From Flavobacteriaceae bacterium (GTDB lineage Bacteria; Bacteroidota; Bacteroidia; Flavobacteriales; Flavobacteriaceae): a DNA stretch of 14,168 bases. Of the stretch, positions 7,175-14,168 are shown piece by piece (the stretch's first letter is position 1; each line of letters begins with the position of its first letter). The position numbers were made by a program, and so were the translations under genes. The DNA lies in the NCBI GenBank assembly GCA_013042825.1, contig JABDPL010000181.1, positions 1 through 14,168 on the forward strand, written 5' to 3'. Under the pieces are notes generated by a model that worked only from the letters and a program-made list of their open reading frames with translations, made no database searches and was not told where the DNA came from.

Positions 7175-9457
7175 TTAAGAGACCTTAACCAATTTTGCGT
7201 TATATGAAATCTTGAGTTTGTATTGTTGTATGCAACTCGTGATCTTTTGATAGAATTCGAAATTATCGAAGGGTTTGGTAATTACATCACAAAACCCTAT
7301 CGTTGAGAAATCATTTTTCACCTCCTCTATATCAGCTGCCGTTAGGGCCAGAATAGGTATAGATGGATTGAACTTCCGGATCTCCTTGGTTGCATCAATT
7401 CCATTCATAACGGGCATGTTGAGATCCATGAGAACGAGATCGTATGGCCTAGACTGAACCGCCTTAAGGGCTTCAAGTCCGTTTTCAACAACTTCACATT
7501 CGAAGTTTCCTTTTTCAAGAACATTTTGGGTAACGATCTGATTTATCTTATTGTCCTCGGCCACAAGAATCAAATAGCGTTCATTGATAGGCACGGTTTT
7601 ACCGGTATTGGTTGTTTCGGTGAATACCTTCACATCCTGATCGATCGCGAATTTGACTGTAAAACTAAATTCAGCGCCTTGTCCTTCTTCACTTTCCAGT
7701 TCGATTTGGCTTCCGAATAATTCAACCAGGTTCTTTGCAATAGATAGCCCAAGACCAGTACCTTGATAATCAATGTTATGTACCTCATTAAGTTGAGAGA
7801 AATTCTCAAAGATCTTCTGATGATGAGACTTGGGTATTCCCGGGCCATTATCCTTGATAACAAACCGCAGGGTTGCCTCAGATTCGTTTGTGTCTGTGCG
7901 ATGAACACCGACTATGATCTTGCCGTTCTCGGTAAACTTTATGCTGTTCCCCACCAGGTTGATCAAGATTTGAGACAACCTGACGTTATCGCATTTGACA
8001 TAATCAGGAACACCAGCATCGATCTTTATCTTTAATTCGTTGTTATTTTCCTGAATCCTGTATTCAAATGAATCAACGATGTTCTCAACCAGGCTCCTGA
8101 CATTAACAGAGTTTTCTTGCAACTGAACCTCTTCAGATTCAATCTTACCAACCTGAAGAATATCATTGATCAGGTTTAAGAGGTAATCCCCCGAAAATTT
8201 AAGCGATTTCAGGAACTTATTATCGCGTTCACTCAGGTCATTGCTTTTCAACAGCAACGAAGTAAGACCGACTACTCCGTATAAAGGGGTTCGCAATTCA
8301 TGTGTCACATTGGAAATGAAATTTGATTTGAGCATCAGGGAATTCTCGGCTGTATCCCTCGCTCGTTCCAATTGCGCATTCCGTGCTTTAAGTATTGAGC
8401 TCAGCTTTCTTTTTGATAGATAATTCCTGTAAAGCGTTAAAAGGGAAATGACCAAAAAGATTATAGCCAGAGTTGTGATAAGGTTAATCTTCTGTAATTT
8501 CTTTTTAACCTGTTCCTGAAGTAACACCTCCTTGTTAGCCAACTGCGCATCCCGTTTGTATTCAGCGATAAGAAGTCTGGATTTGGCAATATTTTCTTGC
8601 TTGATATTCTCGGCATCCATCAGGGTTTCAAGGCTTTTATTGTATTTCAGAAGTATATCGTACGCCTGCTGATTGTTACCCAATGCCGCTTGCGATTCCG
8701 AATACGCCTTATAAATTGAACTCAAAAGTTCTTTGTTTCGCAACTCTTCAGAATCATCCCGGTCCTCCATATAAGCAAGGGCCTCTTCAAACTTGTCATT
8801 GGCCTTAAAATAGGATTCCTTTTGTACCAGATATAATCCATAAATGTAACTGAAATACCCTTCATTGTAAACACTAAAGGTCGCGTTATCAAGATTTTCT
8901 TCGGCGCGCAGCAGATATATCAATGCTTCAGATAATTTACCCCGGTCGAGGAAAGTCTCAGATAAGTTAATTTGAATCTTGAATAGGACATTCTGTTTTT
9001 TGTCATTATTATTCAGATCTCGAACATCTCGCTTTTGAGCATATTCATTGGCCATCTGAAACAACGGAATAATATCTGAATCCGGCTTGTTATTGTTATA
9101 CACCTCACCTAGGTTCATATAGGCGTTGGCTATCAAGTAATTATCATTGATCTCCTTAGCCGCGTCAAGCATTTTCAAATAACAGCGCTCGGCATCATCA
9201 TACTCCTTCATGTAGCCATAAATGCGCCCTAGTGTGAAATTTGCCACCGCTATACCATAACTATCATCTATTGAGTCTGATAATTCAATAGCTTCATTGA
9301 ACGCACTGATAGAAAGCATGAATTCATTATTGTTAAAATGATCCAATGCCAGGCTGTTAATACTATCGATCTGTTTGATTATGCCTCTTTCATCCGTCGC
9401 AGAAAAGGATGAAAACATGGTAAGGATGAAGACATAAATAAGTAGTCTATTCTTCAC
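7175..9457 (-). CDS. TPR-containing hybrid sensor histidine kinase with receiver domain
   Basis: A 760-residue membrane sensor. An N-terminal signal peptide (about 1-20) precedes a helical sensor region with TPR-like repeats (about 35-285; for example VANFTLGRIYGYMKEYDDAE) and a short coiled coil (about 285-322). One membrane helix follows (about 325-343), so the sensor should face the periplasm. The cytoplasmic part has a HisKA domain with phospho-accepting H386 (NVTHELRTPL) and an HATPase domain with N box around N504 (LVGNSIKFTE), G1 DNGPGI (536-541) and G2 GTGLGLS (566-572). The C-terminal receiver (about 627-743) has E634/D635, phospho-acceptor D678 (LMDLNMPVMNG), T706 and K728. No output domain or separate regulator gene lies nearby, so its partner must be encoded elsewhere. 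This architecture is common in Bacteroidota; the signal and regulon are unknown. Confidence 0.93.
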   Translation of the reverse strand: MKNRLLIYVFILTMFSSFSATDERGIIKQIDSINSLALDHFNNNEFMLSISAFNEAIELSDSIDDSYGIAVANFTLGRIYGYMKEYDDAERCYLKMLDAAKEINDNYLIANAYMNLGEVYNNNKPDSDIIPLFQMANEYAQKRDVRDLNNNDKKQNVLFKIQINLSETFLDRGKLSEALIYLLRAEENLDNATFSVYNEGYFSYIYGLYLVQKESYFKANDKFEEALAYMEDRDDSEELRNKELLSSIYKAYSESQAALGNNQQAYDILLKYNKSLETLMDAENIKQENIAKSRLLIAEYKRDAQLANKEVLLQEQVKKKLQKINLITTLAIIFLVISLLTLYRNYLSKRKLSSILKARNAQLERARDTAENSLMLKSNFISNVTHELRTPLYGVVGLTSLLLKSNDLSERDNKFLKSLKFSGDYLLNLINDILQVGKIESEEVQLQENSVNVRSLVENIVDSFEYRIQENNNELKIKIDAGVPDYVKCDNVRLSQILINLVGNSIKFTENGKIIVGVHRTDTNESEATLRFVIKDNGPGIPKSHHQKIFENFSQLNEVHNIDYQGTGLGLSIAKNLVELFGSQIELESEEGQGAEFSFTVKFAIDQDVKVFTETTNTGKTVPINERYLILVAEDNKINQIVTQNVLEKGNFECEVVENGLEALKAVQSRPYDLVLMDLNMPVMNGIDATKEIRKFNPSIPILALTAADIEEVKNDFSTIGFCDVITKPFDNFEFYQKITSCIQQYKLKISYNAKLVKVS

Positions 9458-9480
9458 GGTAATTTAAGATTTGGGTTATT

Positions 9481-9488
9481 CAAATATA
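9481..9488 (-). promoter_or_regulatory. candidate -7 box for the sensor kinase gene
   Basis: The minus strand reads TATATTTG here, an exact match to the Bacteroidota -7 consensus TAnnTTTG, 23 bases before the kinase ATG. No convincing TTTG -33 element lies at the usual distance, so this is a half-supported promoter. Confidence 0.4.
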
Positions 9489-9538
9489 TAAAGGCAAAAA
9501 TTCCTGAGATGAAATGCAAGTGAAATTTGTTAAGCGGA

Positions 9539-9575
9539 ATTCTTACTTCTGTAAATTGTAAAAAAATGTAAGAAT
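9539..9575. repeat. inverted repeat upstream of the sensor kinase gene
   Basis: ATTCTTAC (9539-9546) and GTAAGAAT (9568-9575) are perfect inverted copies separated by 21 A/T-rich bases that hold further GTAA copies (9551, 9558). It could be an operator for a dimeric regulator or a weak RNA hairpin after tatA. It is the most structured part of the 164-base gap 9458-9621. Confidence 0.35.
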
Positions 9576-9597
9576 ATTCTTCAAAAATGGGGTTTTC

Positions 9598-9621
9598 GAT
9601 CGATAATCTGCAAAATCGATC
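9598..9621 (-). other. hairpin directly after tatA stop codon
   Basis: GATCGAT (9598-9604) and ATCGATC (9615-9621) form a perfect seven-base stem with a ten-base loop, immediately 3' of the tatA stop on the minus strand. The run of T that would make a classical terminator is missing (the minus strand continues GAAAACCCCATTTTTG). It may stabilise the tatA transcript end or terminate weakly. Confidence 0.4.
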
Positions 9622-9906
9622 TCAAAGCTTGCGTTTGATCGAGCCTCCGAAGTCTTCCAGGTCTTCCTTTACCTTATTGATCTCGTCACTTATTCCCTTG
9701 GTCACATCCGTATCGATACCGTGCTTTTCGGCACTTTTGGTGATCTCTTGCTTGATGTCGTTGGTAGCATCTTTGAGAGTTCTCATGCCCTTACCCAAAC
9801 CCCTGGCGATCTCGGGTAGTTTGTCGGCACCAAAAACCATGATCACGATAAAGAGGACGAATGCGATCTCAGCGCCACTTATAAATAGAAAAGGTTTTAG
9901 AAGCAT
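9622..9906 (-). CDS. tatA: twin-arginine translocase subunit TatA
   Basis: A 94-residue TatA/TatE-type protein of the Sec-independent Tat export system, which moves folded proteins across the inner membrane. It has a short N-terminal membrane helix (about 13-26, AEIAFVLFIVIMVF), then the hinge and amphipathic helix with the family signature FGADKLPEIARGLGKG (25-40), and a charged cytoplasmic tail (about 45-94). No tatB or tatC is adjacent; Bacteroidota commonly carry dispersed tat genes. The start ATG at 9906 is supported by the length of the pre-helix segment. A TAnnTTTG box ends only six bases before it, so the mRNA may be almost leaderless. It is separated from the downstream kinase gene by 164 bases and probably not tightly co-regulated with it. 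Confidence 0.92.
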   Translation of the reverse strand: MLLKPFLFISGAEIAFVLFIVIMVFGADKLPEIARGLGKGMRTLKDATNDIKQEITKSAEKHGIDTDVTKGISDEINKVKEDLEDFGGSIKRKL

Positions 9907-9912
9907 AGATTA

Positions 9913-9945
9913 CAAATATACGGTCTTTAGCATAAAAAAAGCCAA
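9913..9945 (-). promoter_or_regulatory. tatA: candidate tatA promoter overlapping the upstream terminator
   Basis: On the minus strand TTG (9945-9943) is followed after 22 bases by TATATTTG (9920-9913), resembling the Bacteroidota -33/-7 pair. The TTG lies inside the 3' arm of the peptidase-gene terminator stem. The -7 box ends six bases before the tatA ATG, which would place the transcription start at or near the A of the start codon. Confidence 0.4.
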
Positions 9946-9963
9946 CTCAAGATGAGTTGGCTT
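9934..9963 (-). terminator. intrinsic terminator of the M1 peptidase gene
   Basis: A strong ten-base-pair stem: AAGCCAACTC (9939-9948) pairs perfectly with GAGTTGGCTT (9954-9963), loop AAGAT. On the minus strand it runs into seven T residues (9940-9934). It lies 20 bases after the peptidase stop codon and separates that gene from tatA. Confidence 0.85.
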
Positions 9964-9982
9964 CACTGTTGAAATAAATGGG

Positions 9983-12289
9983 TTAATTTTTTATCCTGCT
10001 CTTGAATTGCTCAAACTTATTTTGCCGCAATTCCTTGGGCCATGAATTATTTGAAGTATCTATATCGGCTGTTTCTTCATCAGGGTCTACGGTAATGGAA
10101 ACGATCTCCTTATCAGATGCTATTGCCTTACTTACCTCATCGTCATTCAATCTCCAGATCTGGGCGGGATAAGTTTCTCGTTTTGAACTTCCGTCCTTGT
10201 ACGTATATTCAACAATAATAGGCATTACAAGTCCTCCCGGTTTTTCAAAAGTGATATTGTAAAAATACTTAGGCGTTTTCATTGCCTGTCTTTCTTTTTC
10301 ATCGAAGTTATCCATTAAGTACTCTTTCAAGGTTGGGGCGCTGTCTAACAACGTACCATCTCTCATGCCTTCCTCGAACTCATCGCTACCCTCCTCAACC
10401 ATATATACCAGGGGTGGAAGGTCACTCAATTCCATACCATACTGCTCAACATAATTCTTGATCCATTCATTCGGGGTTGAAGAGACATAATATTTTCTAA
10501 CTTCCTTCAATCCGATGTCAACATAGTCGGTAGTGTAGAACCAGCCCCTCCAAAACCAGTCCAGATCAAAAGCAGAAGCATCTTCCATGGTTCTGAAAAA
10601 GTCTTCCGGAGTGGGGTGCTTAAACATCCAACGCTGCGCATATTCCCTAAACGCATAATCGAATAACTCACGGCCCATTATGGTTTCCCTCAAGATATTC
10701 AGTGCGGTGGCCGGTTTTCCATAGGCATTGTTTCCAAACTGATAGGTATTCAGTCCTTTGGTCATGATGGGGGCAATAAAATCCTGATCACCGCCCATAT
10801 AAGGAACGATCTTACTCGCCGGCCCTCGTCGTGAAGGATATTTTTCGTGTCCCTCAGATAGCGCCTCAGGATACCATTCGCCAAAATCCTGCTCAGCAAC
10901 ATACTGCACAAAGGTATTCAGGCCTTCGTCCATCCAGGTCCATTGACGTTCGTCACTATTGACGATCATCGGGAAATAATTATGCCCGACTTCATGAATG
11001 ATCACGCTTATCATTCCGTATTTGGTGCGATCGCTGTAAGTACCATCCTCATTAGGCCTGCCGTAATTCCAACAGATCATGGGGTATTCCATGCCCTGGT
11101 TTTTGGCATGAACCGATATAGCCTTGTGGTACGGATAATCGAAAGTCATCCTCGAATACGACTTCAGGGTACTTGCTACAGCCTTGGTTGACCACAGTTC
11201 CCATAAGGGGTTTCCTTCCTTTGGATAAAGGGAAACGGCCATGATATCCTTTCCTCCAACATTAACCGCCATCATGTCCCAGATAAATTTCCTGGAGGTC
11301 GCAAATCCATAATCCCTGACATTTTCAGCATAGAATTTCCAGGTTTTCTTTTCTTTACTTTTCGACTTCTCAGCAGCCTCCGCTTCTTCCTGGGTTACAA
11401 TAACAACCGGTTCATCATATGATTTTTTTGCACGGGCATAGCGTTCCATCATAACCTTGCTGAACACGTCTTTCCTGTTCGTAAGCTCGCCTGTTGCATC
11501 CAGTACATGATCAGCAGGAACCGTTATGTTAACCTCAAAATTTCCAAAGGGAAGTGCAAATTCATCACGACCCCAGAACTGTGAATTCTGCCAGCCTTCA
11601 ACATCATTATAGACTGCCATACGCGGATAAAATTGCGCTATGACATATGCCCGGTTATCATCCTTGGGAAAATATTCGTAACCCGATCTTCCCCGACCAT
11701 TAACGTGGTTATTTATATCATACCACCATTTAATAGAAAATGAGAATTTGTCTCCGGTTGTCATAGTTTTGGGTAATTCTACACGCATCATGGTCTGATT
11801 GATCATATGCGGAAGGTCCTTACCATTCATATCCTTCACTTCCTGGATCTTGAATCCACCATCAAAACTGTCGGTAAGATATTTCGAAGTGAACCCTTCT
11901 GTTTGCACCGCGGGTGCAAAACCGCTTCCCTGAATCAAGGGGGATTTCGAATCCTTAGCCCTCATATTCTGGTCAAGCTGAACCCATAAATAACTTAATT
12001 CATCAGGGGAATTATTGGTATATGTTATTACTTCATTTCCATAAATCCGGGCGCTCTCATCGTCCAGTTCGATGTCCATTTTATAATCTGCTTGCTGCTG
12101 ATAGTATTCCGGGCCAGGGGCTCCGGAACCCGTTCTGAACATATTGGGGGTCGCAAATTCATCATACAACTGCTTGAACTTATTATTGTTCTCATGACCA
12201 GGTTTGCGCTCAGCTTGCTCGACGTCCTGACCCATCGCACTAAAGGTTATAAAGAACACACTTAGCACAATACTTTTGATATACCTCAT
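9983..12289 (-). CDS. M1-family zinc metallopeptidase, exported
   Basis: A 768-residue gluzincin. A signal peptide (about 1-20, ending FSAMG-QD) suggests a periplasmic location. The N-terminal beta-rich M1 domain (about 65-300) is followed by the catalytic domain with H432-E433-x-x-H436 in IIHEVGHNYFP and the third zinc ligand E455 in TWMDEG, the exact HExxH-x18-E spacing. Y523 in NNAYGKPATAL is the likely transition-state tyrosine. The exopeptidase GAMEN motif is replaced by NQGMEYPMI (397-405), as in several bacterial M1 subgroups, so strict aminopeptidase activity should not be assumed. A charged Glu/Lys-rich insertion (about 299-315) sits between the first two domains. The tail (about 640-768) has a small beta-rich domain. 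Its role is probably breakdown of peptides in the periplasm. It is followed by a strong terminator; two smaller exported-protein genes lie upstream. Confidence 0.9.
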   Translation of the reverse strand: MRYIKSIVLSVFFITFSAMGQDVEQAERKPGHENNNKFKQLYDEFATPNMFRTGSGAPGPEYYQQQADYKMDIELDDESARIYGNEVITYTNNSPDELSYLWVQLDQNMRAKDSKSPLIQGSGFAPAVQTEGFTSKYLTDSFDGGFKIQEVKDMNGKDLPHMINQTMMRVELPKTMTTGDKFSFSIKWWYDINNHVNGRGRSGYEYFPKDDNRAYVIAQFYPRMAVYNDVEGWQNSQFWGRDEFALPFGNFEVNITVPADHVLDATGELTNRKDVFSKVMMERYARAKKSYDEPVVIVTQEEAEAAEKSKSKEKKTWKFYAENVRDYGFATSRKFIWDMMAVNVGGKDIMAVSLYPKEGNPLWELWSTKAVASTLKSYSRMTFDYPYHKAISVHAKNQGMEYPMICWNYGRPNEDGTYSDRTKYGMISVIIHEVGHNYFPMIVNSDERQWTWMDEGLNTFVQYVAEQDFGEWYPEALSEGHEKYPSRRGPASKIVPYMGGDQDFIAPIMTKGLNTYQFGNNAYGKPATALNILRETIMGRELFDYAFREYAQRWMFKHPTPEDFFRTMEDASAFDLDWFWRGWFYTTDYVDIGLKEVRKYYVSSTPNEWIKNYVEQYGMELSDLPPLVYMVEEGSDEFEEGMRDGTLLDSAPTLKEYLMDNFDEKERQAMKTPKYFYNITFEKPGGLVMPIIVEYTYKDGSSKRETYPAQIWRLNDDEVSKAIASDKEIVSITVDPDEETADIDTSNNSWPKELRQNKFEQFKSRIKN

Positions 12290-12324
12290 AAATGGAGTTT
12301 TGAATTAATCCTGGATGGGAAATT

Positions 12325-12359
12325 AAAATTTAGAATCCCCCAAAAAAATAAAAGGCAAA
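12325..12359 (-). promoter_or_regulatory. candidate promoter of the M1 peptidase gene
   Basis: On the minus strand TTTG (12359-12356) and TAAATTTT (12332-12325) are 23 bases apart, a loose match to the -33 TTTG / -7 TAnnTTTG pattern (last base T not G). It lies 35 bases before the ATG. The 101-base gap is very A/T-rich, so chance matches are easy. Confidence 0.3.
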
Positions 12360-12362
12360 AAT

Positions 12363-12396
12363 AAAAAAATGACCTTTTTGAGTTAGGAAATCATTT
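12363..12396 (-). terminator. possible weak terminator after the DUF6702-like gene
   Basis: AAATGA (12367-12372) can pair with TCATTT (12391-12396), extended by CC/GG after a three-base bulge, and the minus strand then runs into T-rich sequence. The stem includes the stop codon and is A/T-rich and imperfect, so read-through into the peptidase gene is possible. Confidence 0.3.
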
Positions 12397-12894
12397 GAAG
12401 TTTAACACCCCTTTAGCATTTTCCTTGATAAGGATGATACTTTTTTTCTTGCCTTTAACAGATGTTCGGATAATGTTTTGTTGGTCATCAAACAAATCGA
12501 ATAGGACTTCATTTCCTATTTCCATGGAACTGATATTGTTTACGCCCAAGATCTCCAAATAGACAAACATGATGTCGTCTTCATATTCCTTCCCGATAAA
12601 GGTCAATTCCATAGGTTCAGCATCGATTTGAATTGTTAGTTTTTCTTTTATATAGCGCTCAGTATAAAGATCGGCAATCGGAGATTCATCTTCCATGCCA
12701 AGAACGATGGAATCATCGTATCGCTCCTGCAGCATGCGCTCAAAATCATCGATGAAAATCCGGCTTATGATCTGAACTGCTTCCTGCTCGGCCACATATT
12801 CGATCTGGGTTACGCTCACATAGAACTTATGCAAACCAACGGATAAGAAAAGTGGTATGACAAGTACAAGAAGTATTCTGAGCGATTTCATCAT
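12391..12894 (-). CDS. DUF6702-like exported protein
   Basis: A 167-residue small protein with a hydrophobic N-terminal segment (about 5-20), likely a signal peptide or anchor. It is followed by HKFYVSVTQIEY (22-33), the opening I associate with the uncharacterised DUF6702 family of Bacteroidota, and by a predicted beta-rich body of alternating hydrophobic strands. No catalytic motif and no cysteines are seen. Two tandem ATG codons (12894 and 12891) are possible starts. It lies 56 bases downstream of the carboxypeptidase-like regulatory domain gene and about 100 bases upstream of the M1 peptidase on the same strand, so a joint role in the cell envelope is inferred. Biochemical function is unknown. 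Confidence 0.75.
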   Translation of the reverse strand: MMKSLRILLVLVIPLFLSVGLHKFYVSVTQIEYVAEQEAVQIISRIFIDDFERMLQERYDDSIVLGMEDESPIADLYTERYIKEKLTIQIDAEPMELTFIGKEYEDDIMFVYLEILGVNNISSMEIGNEVLFDLFDDQQNIIRTSVKGKKKSIILIKENAKGVLNFK

Positions 12895-12950
12895 TTCAAT
12901 TCAAGTGAATTTAAGATATTGAGAAGGTTCAAAAAGTATTCCAAAGATAT

Positions 12951-13733
12951 TCAATCCTGTGACGAATTGAGATTTTCGAGATAGGTGATGTATTTTTCTT
13001 CCAAAAATTCCAAAATCTGAATATCGCCTTTATATCGGCACCTTTCCTCAAACGATTCATCTTCAGAGCAATACAAAAAGAATTCTTCTATTTTATCCTC
13101 ATCTAATGGAAACGTCTTCAGGAAATCAGGCGCTAGCCTGTCCTTTATTTGGGTCATTAAATCATAGCTGCGTTCCAAAGCTACCCGTTCCTTCAGCATT
13201 TTTGTCCGTCCCGAAATGGCATTGATCAATGGAAGTATCGGAATGGTACCCGGCTGACCGGTTCTGGCTTCAGCCAGTCGCCTTTGACTCTGAGTAAGGG
13301 GTTTTCCTGTGTAGCCCGGAAGGCCGAGGTCATAAAAATCAATGGGTCTTTCAGCTTCTGAATTATTGATGTCAGAATCTAATTTACCTGTCAGCACCCG
13401 CCCGACGATAACCTCATCTAGTACATTGATCTGCTCTTCCAGGTATACTGTAATTTCGGCTTCCTGAATATGCTTAAAGGAAACCTGAATCGTTTTCTCC
13501 TTATATCTTACAGATCTAAAATGTAAAGAATCCTTGTAAGAAGCCGTGATCCTGAAATACCCCTGAGAATTGGTTGTTGTAAAATAATTCGACGTCCTGT
13601 TGATCACATGAATATTCTCTACATCGCCTTTTGCAATCACCCGCCCGGTTATCGTGGCAGTTTGCCCAAAGCCCTCAACGTTTATCAAAAGGAAAAAGCA
13701 AGAGAAAGTAACAGCTAAACCGGTTAAACGCAT
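12951..13733 (-). CDS. carboxypeptidase-like regulatory domain protein, exported
   Basis: A 260-residue protein starting at ATG 13733, where a clear signal peptide begins (RLTGLAVTFSCFFLLINVEG, ending near FGQ at 22-24). A GTG at 13766 in frame would add 11 residues before it and is less likely. Residues 25-100 form a carboxypeptidase D regulatory-like beta sandwich (ITGRV..., NSQGYFRI, DSLHFRSVRYKEKTIQV), ending in the LDEVIVG segment (105-111) also seen ahead of TonB-dependent receptor plugs. No beta-barrel follows. The remaining 150 residues are predicted mostly helical and hydrophilic, with three cysteines (222, 232 and one in the signal peptide). It is likely a periplasmic or outer-membrane-associated binding or scaffold protein. 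It shares a strand and close spacing with the DUF6702-like gene and is divergent from dipeptidase E. Confidence 0.8.
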   Translation of the reverse strand: MRLTGLAVTFSCFFLLINVEGFGQTATITGRVIAKGDVENIHVINRTSNYFTTTNSQGYFRITASYKDSLHFRSVRYKEKTIQVSFKHIQEAEITVYLEEQINVLDEVIVGRVLTGKLDSDINNSEAERPIDFYDLGLPGYTGKPLTQSQRRLAEARTGQPGTIPILPLINAISGRTKMLKERVALERSYDLMTQIKDRLAPDFLKTFPLDEDKIEEFFLYCSEDESFEERCRYKGDIQILEFLEEKYITYLENLNSSQD

Positions 13734-13786
13734 AGCTAAATATAAACGAAATGGAACCAAACTCACTTCCTTGGGTGATATAAAGT

Positions 13787-13813
13787 TTTGTTAAGGGATA
13801 TTTTATACTTTTA
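13787..13813 (+). promoter_or_regulatory. pepE: candidate promoter of the dipeptidase E gene
   Basis: TTTG (13787-13790) and TACTTTTA (13806-13813) resemble the Bacteroidota -33/-7 pair, but the 15-base spacing is short and the last -7 base is A. It sits 15 bases before the pepE ATG in the 95-base divergent gap. Confidence 0.25.
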
Positions 13814-13828
13814 AAAAAACTACTGAAA

Positions 13829-14168
13829 ATGGTAAACGCTATATTGGCCAGCACCTCCACAGTTCATGGCAGCGGTCCCCTCGATTACCTACTACCTGAG
13901 TTAGAGGTGTTTTTTGAGTTAAAGAAAGAGATTCTGTTTATTCCATTTGCGAGACCAGGCGGGATAACCCTCGACGGATACACCGAAAACGTGCAAAAAT
14001 CCCTCTCAAGAATTAATAAGAAGGTCAAGGGAATTCATCAACTACACGATCCAAACTCTGCCATTAAGAATGCCGAAGCCATATTCACCGGCGGCGGGAA
14101 TACATTTGTACTTCTTAATGCCCTATATAATCAGAATCTGATGAATCCGTTGAAGAGTGCCTTAAAGG
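13829..14168 (+). CDS. pepE: dipeptidase E, S51 family (3' partial)
   Basis: The first 113 codons of an aspartyl dipeptidase that cleaves Asp-Xaa dipeptides in the cytoplasm. The visible part matches the family closely: an N-terminal strand ILASTSTVHG (5-14), FIPFARPGG (38-46), the DGYTENVQ segment (50-57), GIHQLHDP (70-77), and IFTGGGNTFVLLNAL (87-101), the conserved glycine-rich loop. The catalytic serine in the GxSAG nucleophile elbow would fall just beyond the window. ATG 13829 is the natural start because it leads straight into the first core strand. The gene is divergent from the carboxypeptidase-like regulatory domain gene, with 95 bases between starts. Confidence 0.92.
   Translation, partial: MVNAILASTSTVHGSGPLDYLLPELEVFFELKKEILFIPFARPGGITLDGYTENVQKSLSRINKKVKGIHQLHDPNSAIKNAEAIFTGGGNTFVLLNALYNQNLMNPLKSALK

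Noticed and set aside
9587..9955. Open frame on the plus strand overlapping tatA.
   Set aside because: It is antisense to the clearly recognisable tatA and runs through the terminator hairpin; its sequence resembles no known family.
9490..12362. A shared 12-mer AAAGGCAAAAAT upstream of both the kinase gene (9490-9501) and the peptidase gene (12351-12362), as a common regulatory box.
   Set aside because: Several repeated 12-mers are expected by chance in a window of this size, more so in A/T-rich gaps, and its position relative to the -7 candidates differs between the two genes.
13734..13766. GTG start at 13766 for the carboxypeptidase-like regulatory domain protein.
   Set aside because: It would put 11 residues ahead of a well-formed signal peptide that begins naturally at ATG 13733.

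Overview
The window looks like chromosomal DNA of a member of the Bacteroidota, most likely a flavobacterium. The signs are a DUF6702-type protein, a carboxypeptidase-like regulatory domain protein, a TPR-hybrid histidine kinase, stand-alone tatA, almost no Shine-Dalgarno sequences, and TAnnTTTG-type -7 boxes ahead of several genes. Nothing points to a mobile element, phage, CRISPR array, tRNA or rRNA. No gene-free stretch exceeds 300 bases; the longest, 9458-9621, is described below.

Bases 1-7098 (+ strand) are a tightly packed run of eight genes built around the oxidative kynurenine (tryptophan) pathway. In order they are kynurenine 3-monooxygenase (5' end cut off by the window), a RidA-family protein (probable 2-aminomuconate deaminase), an ALDH8-like 2-aminomuconate semialdehyde dehydrogenase, two short-chain dehydrogenases, 3-hydroxyanthranilate 3,4-dioxygenase, ACMS decarboxylase (ACMSD), and a COMT-like O-methyltransferase. 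Together they would take kynurenine to 3-hydroxykynurenine, and 3-hydroxyanthranilate through ACMS and 2-aminomuconate semialdehyde to 2-aminomuconate and its deaminated product. Kynureninase is not in the window. The ACMSD frame carries an in-frame TAA at codon 45 (5507-5509), between its N-terminal metal-binding HxH and the rest of an otherwise intact protein. If the stop is real, the catabolic branch is cut, and ACMS would be left to cyclise to quinolinate, the NAD precursor. The second SDR also lacks the usual YxxxK catalytic pair.

Bases 7175-13733 (- strand) hold five genes. A 760-residue hybrid sensor kinase (TPR sensor, one membrane segment, HisKA-HATPase, receiver) converges on the kynurenine run across a shared terminator hairpin. 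Upstream of it are tatA, a periplasmic M1-family metallopeptidase, a DUF6702-like exported protein, and an exported carboxypeptidase-like regulatory domain protein. The last three look like one functional neighbourhood of envelope proteins.

From 13829 a divergent gene begins, the N-terminal part of dipeptidase E (S51), cut off by the window end.

The most notable observation is the nonsense codon in ACMSD within an otherwise intact operon. Most of the rest is ordinary flavobacterial housekeeping.
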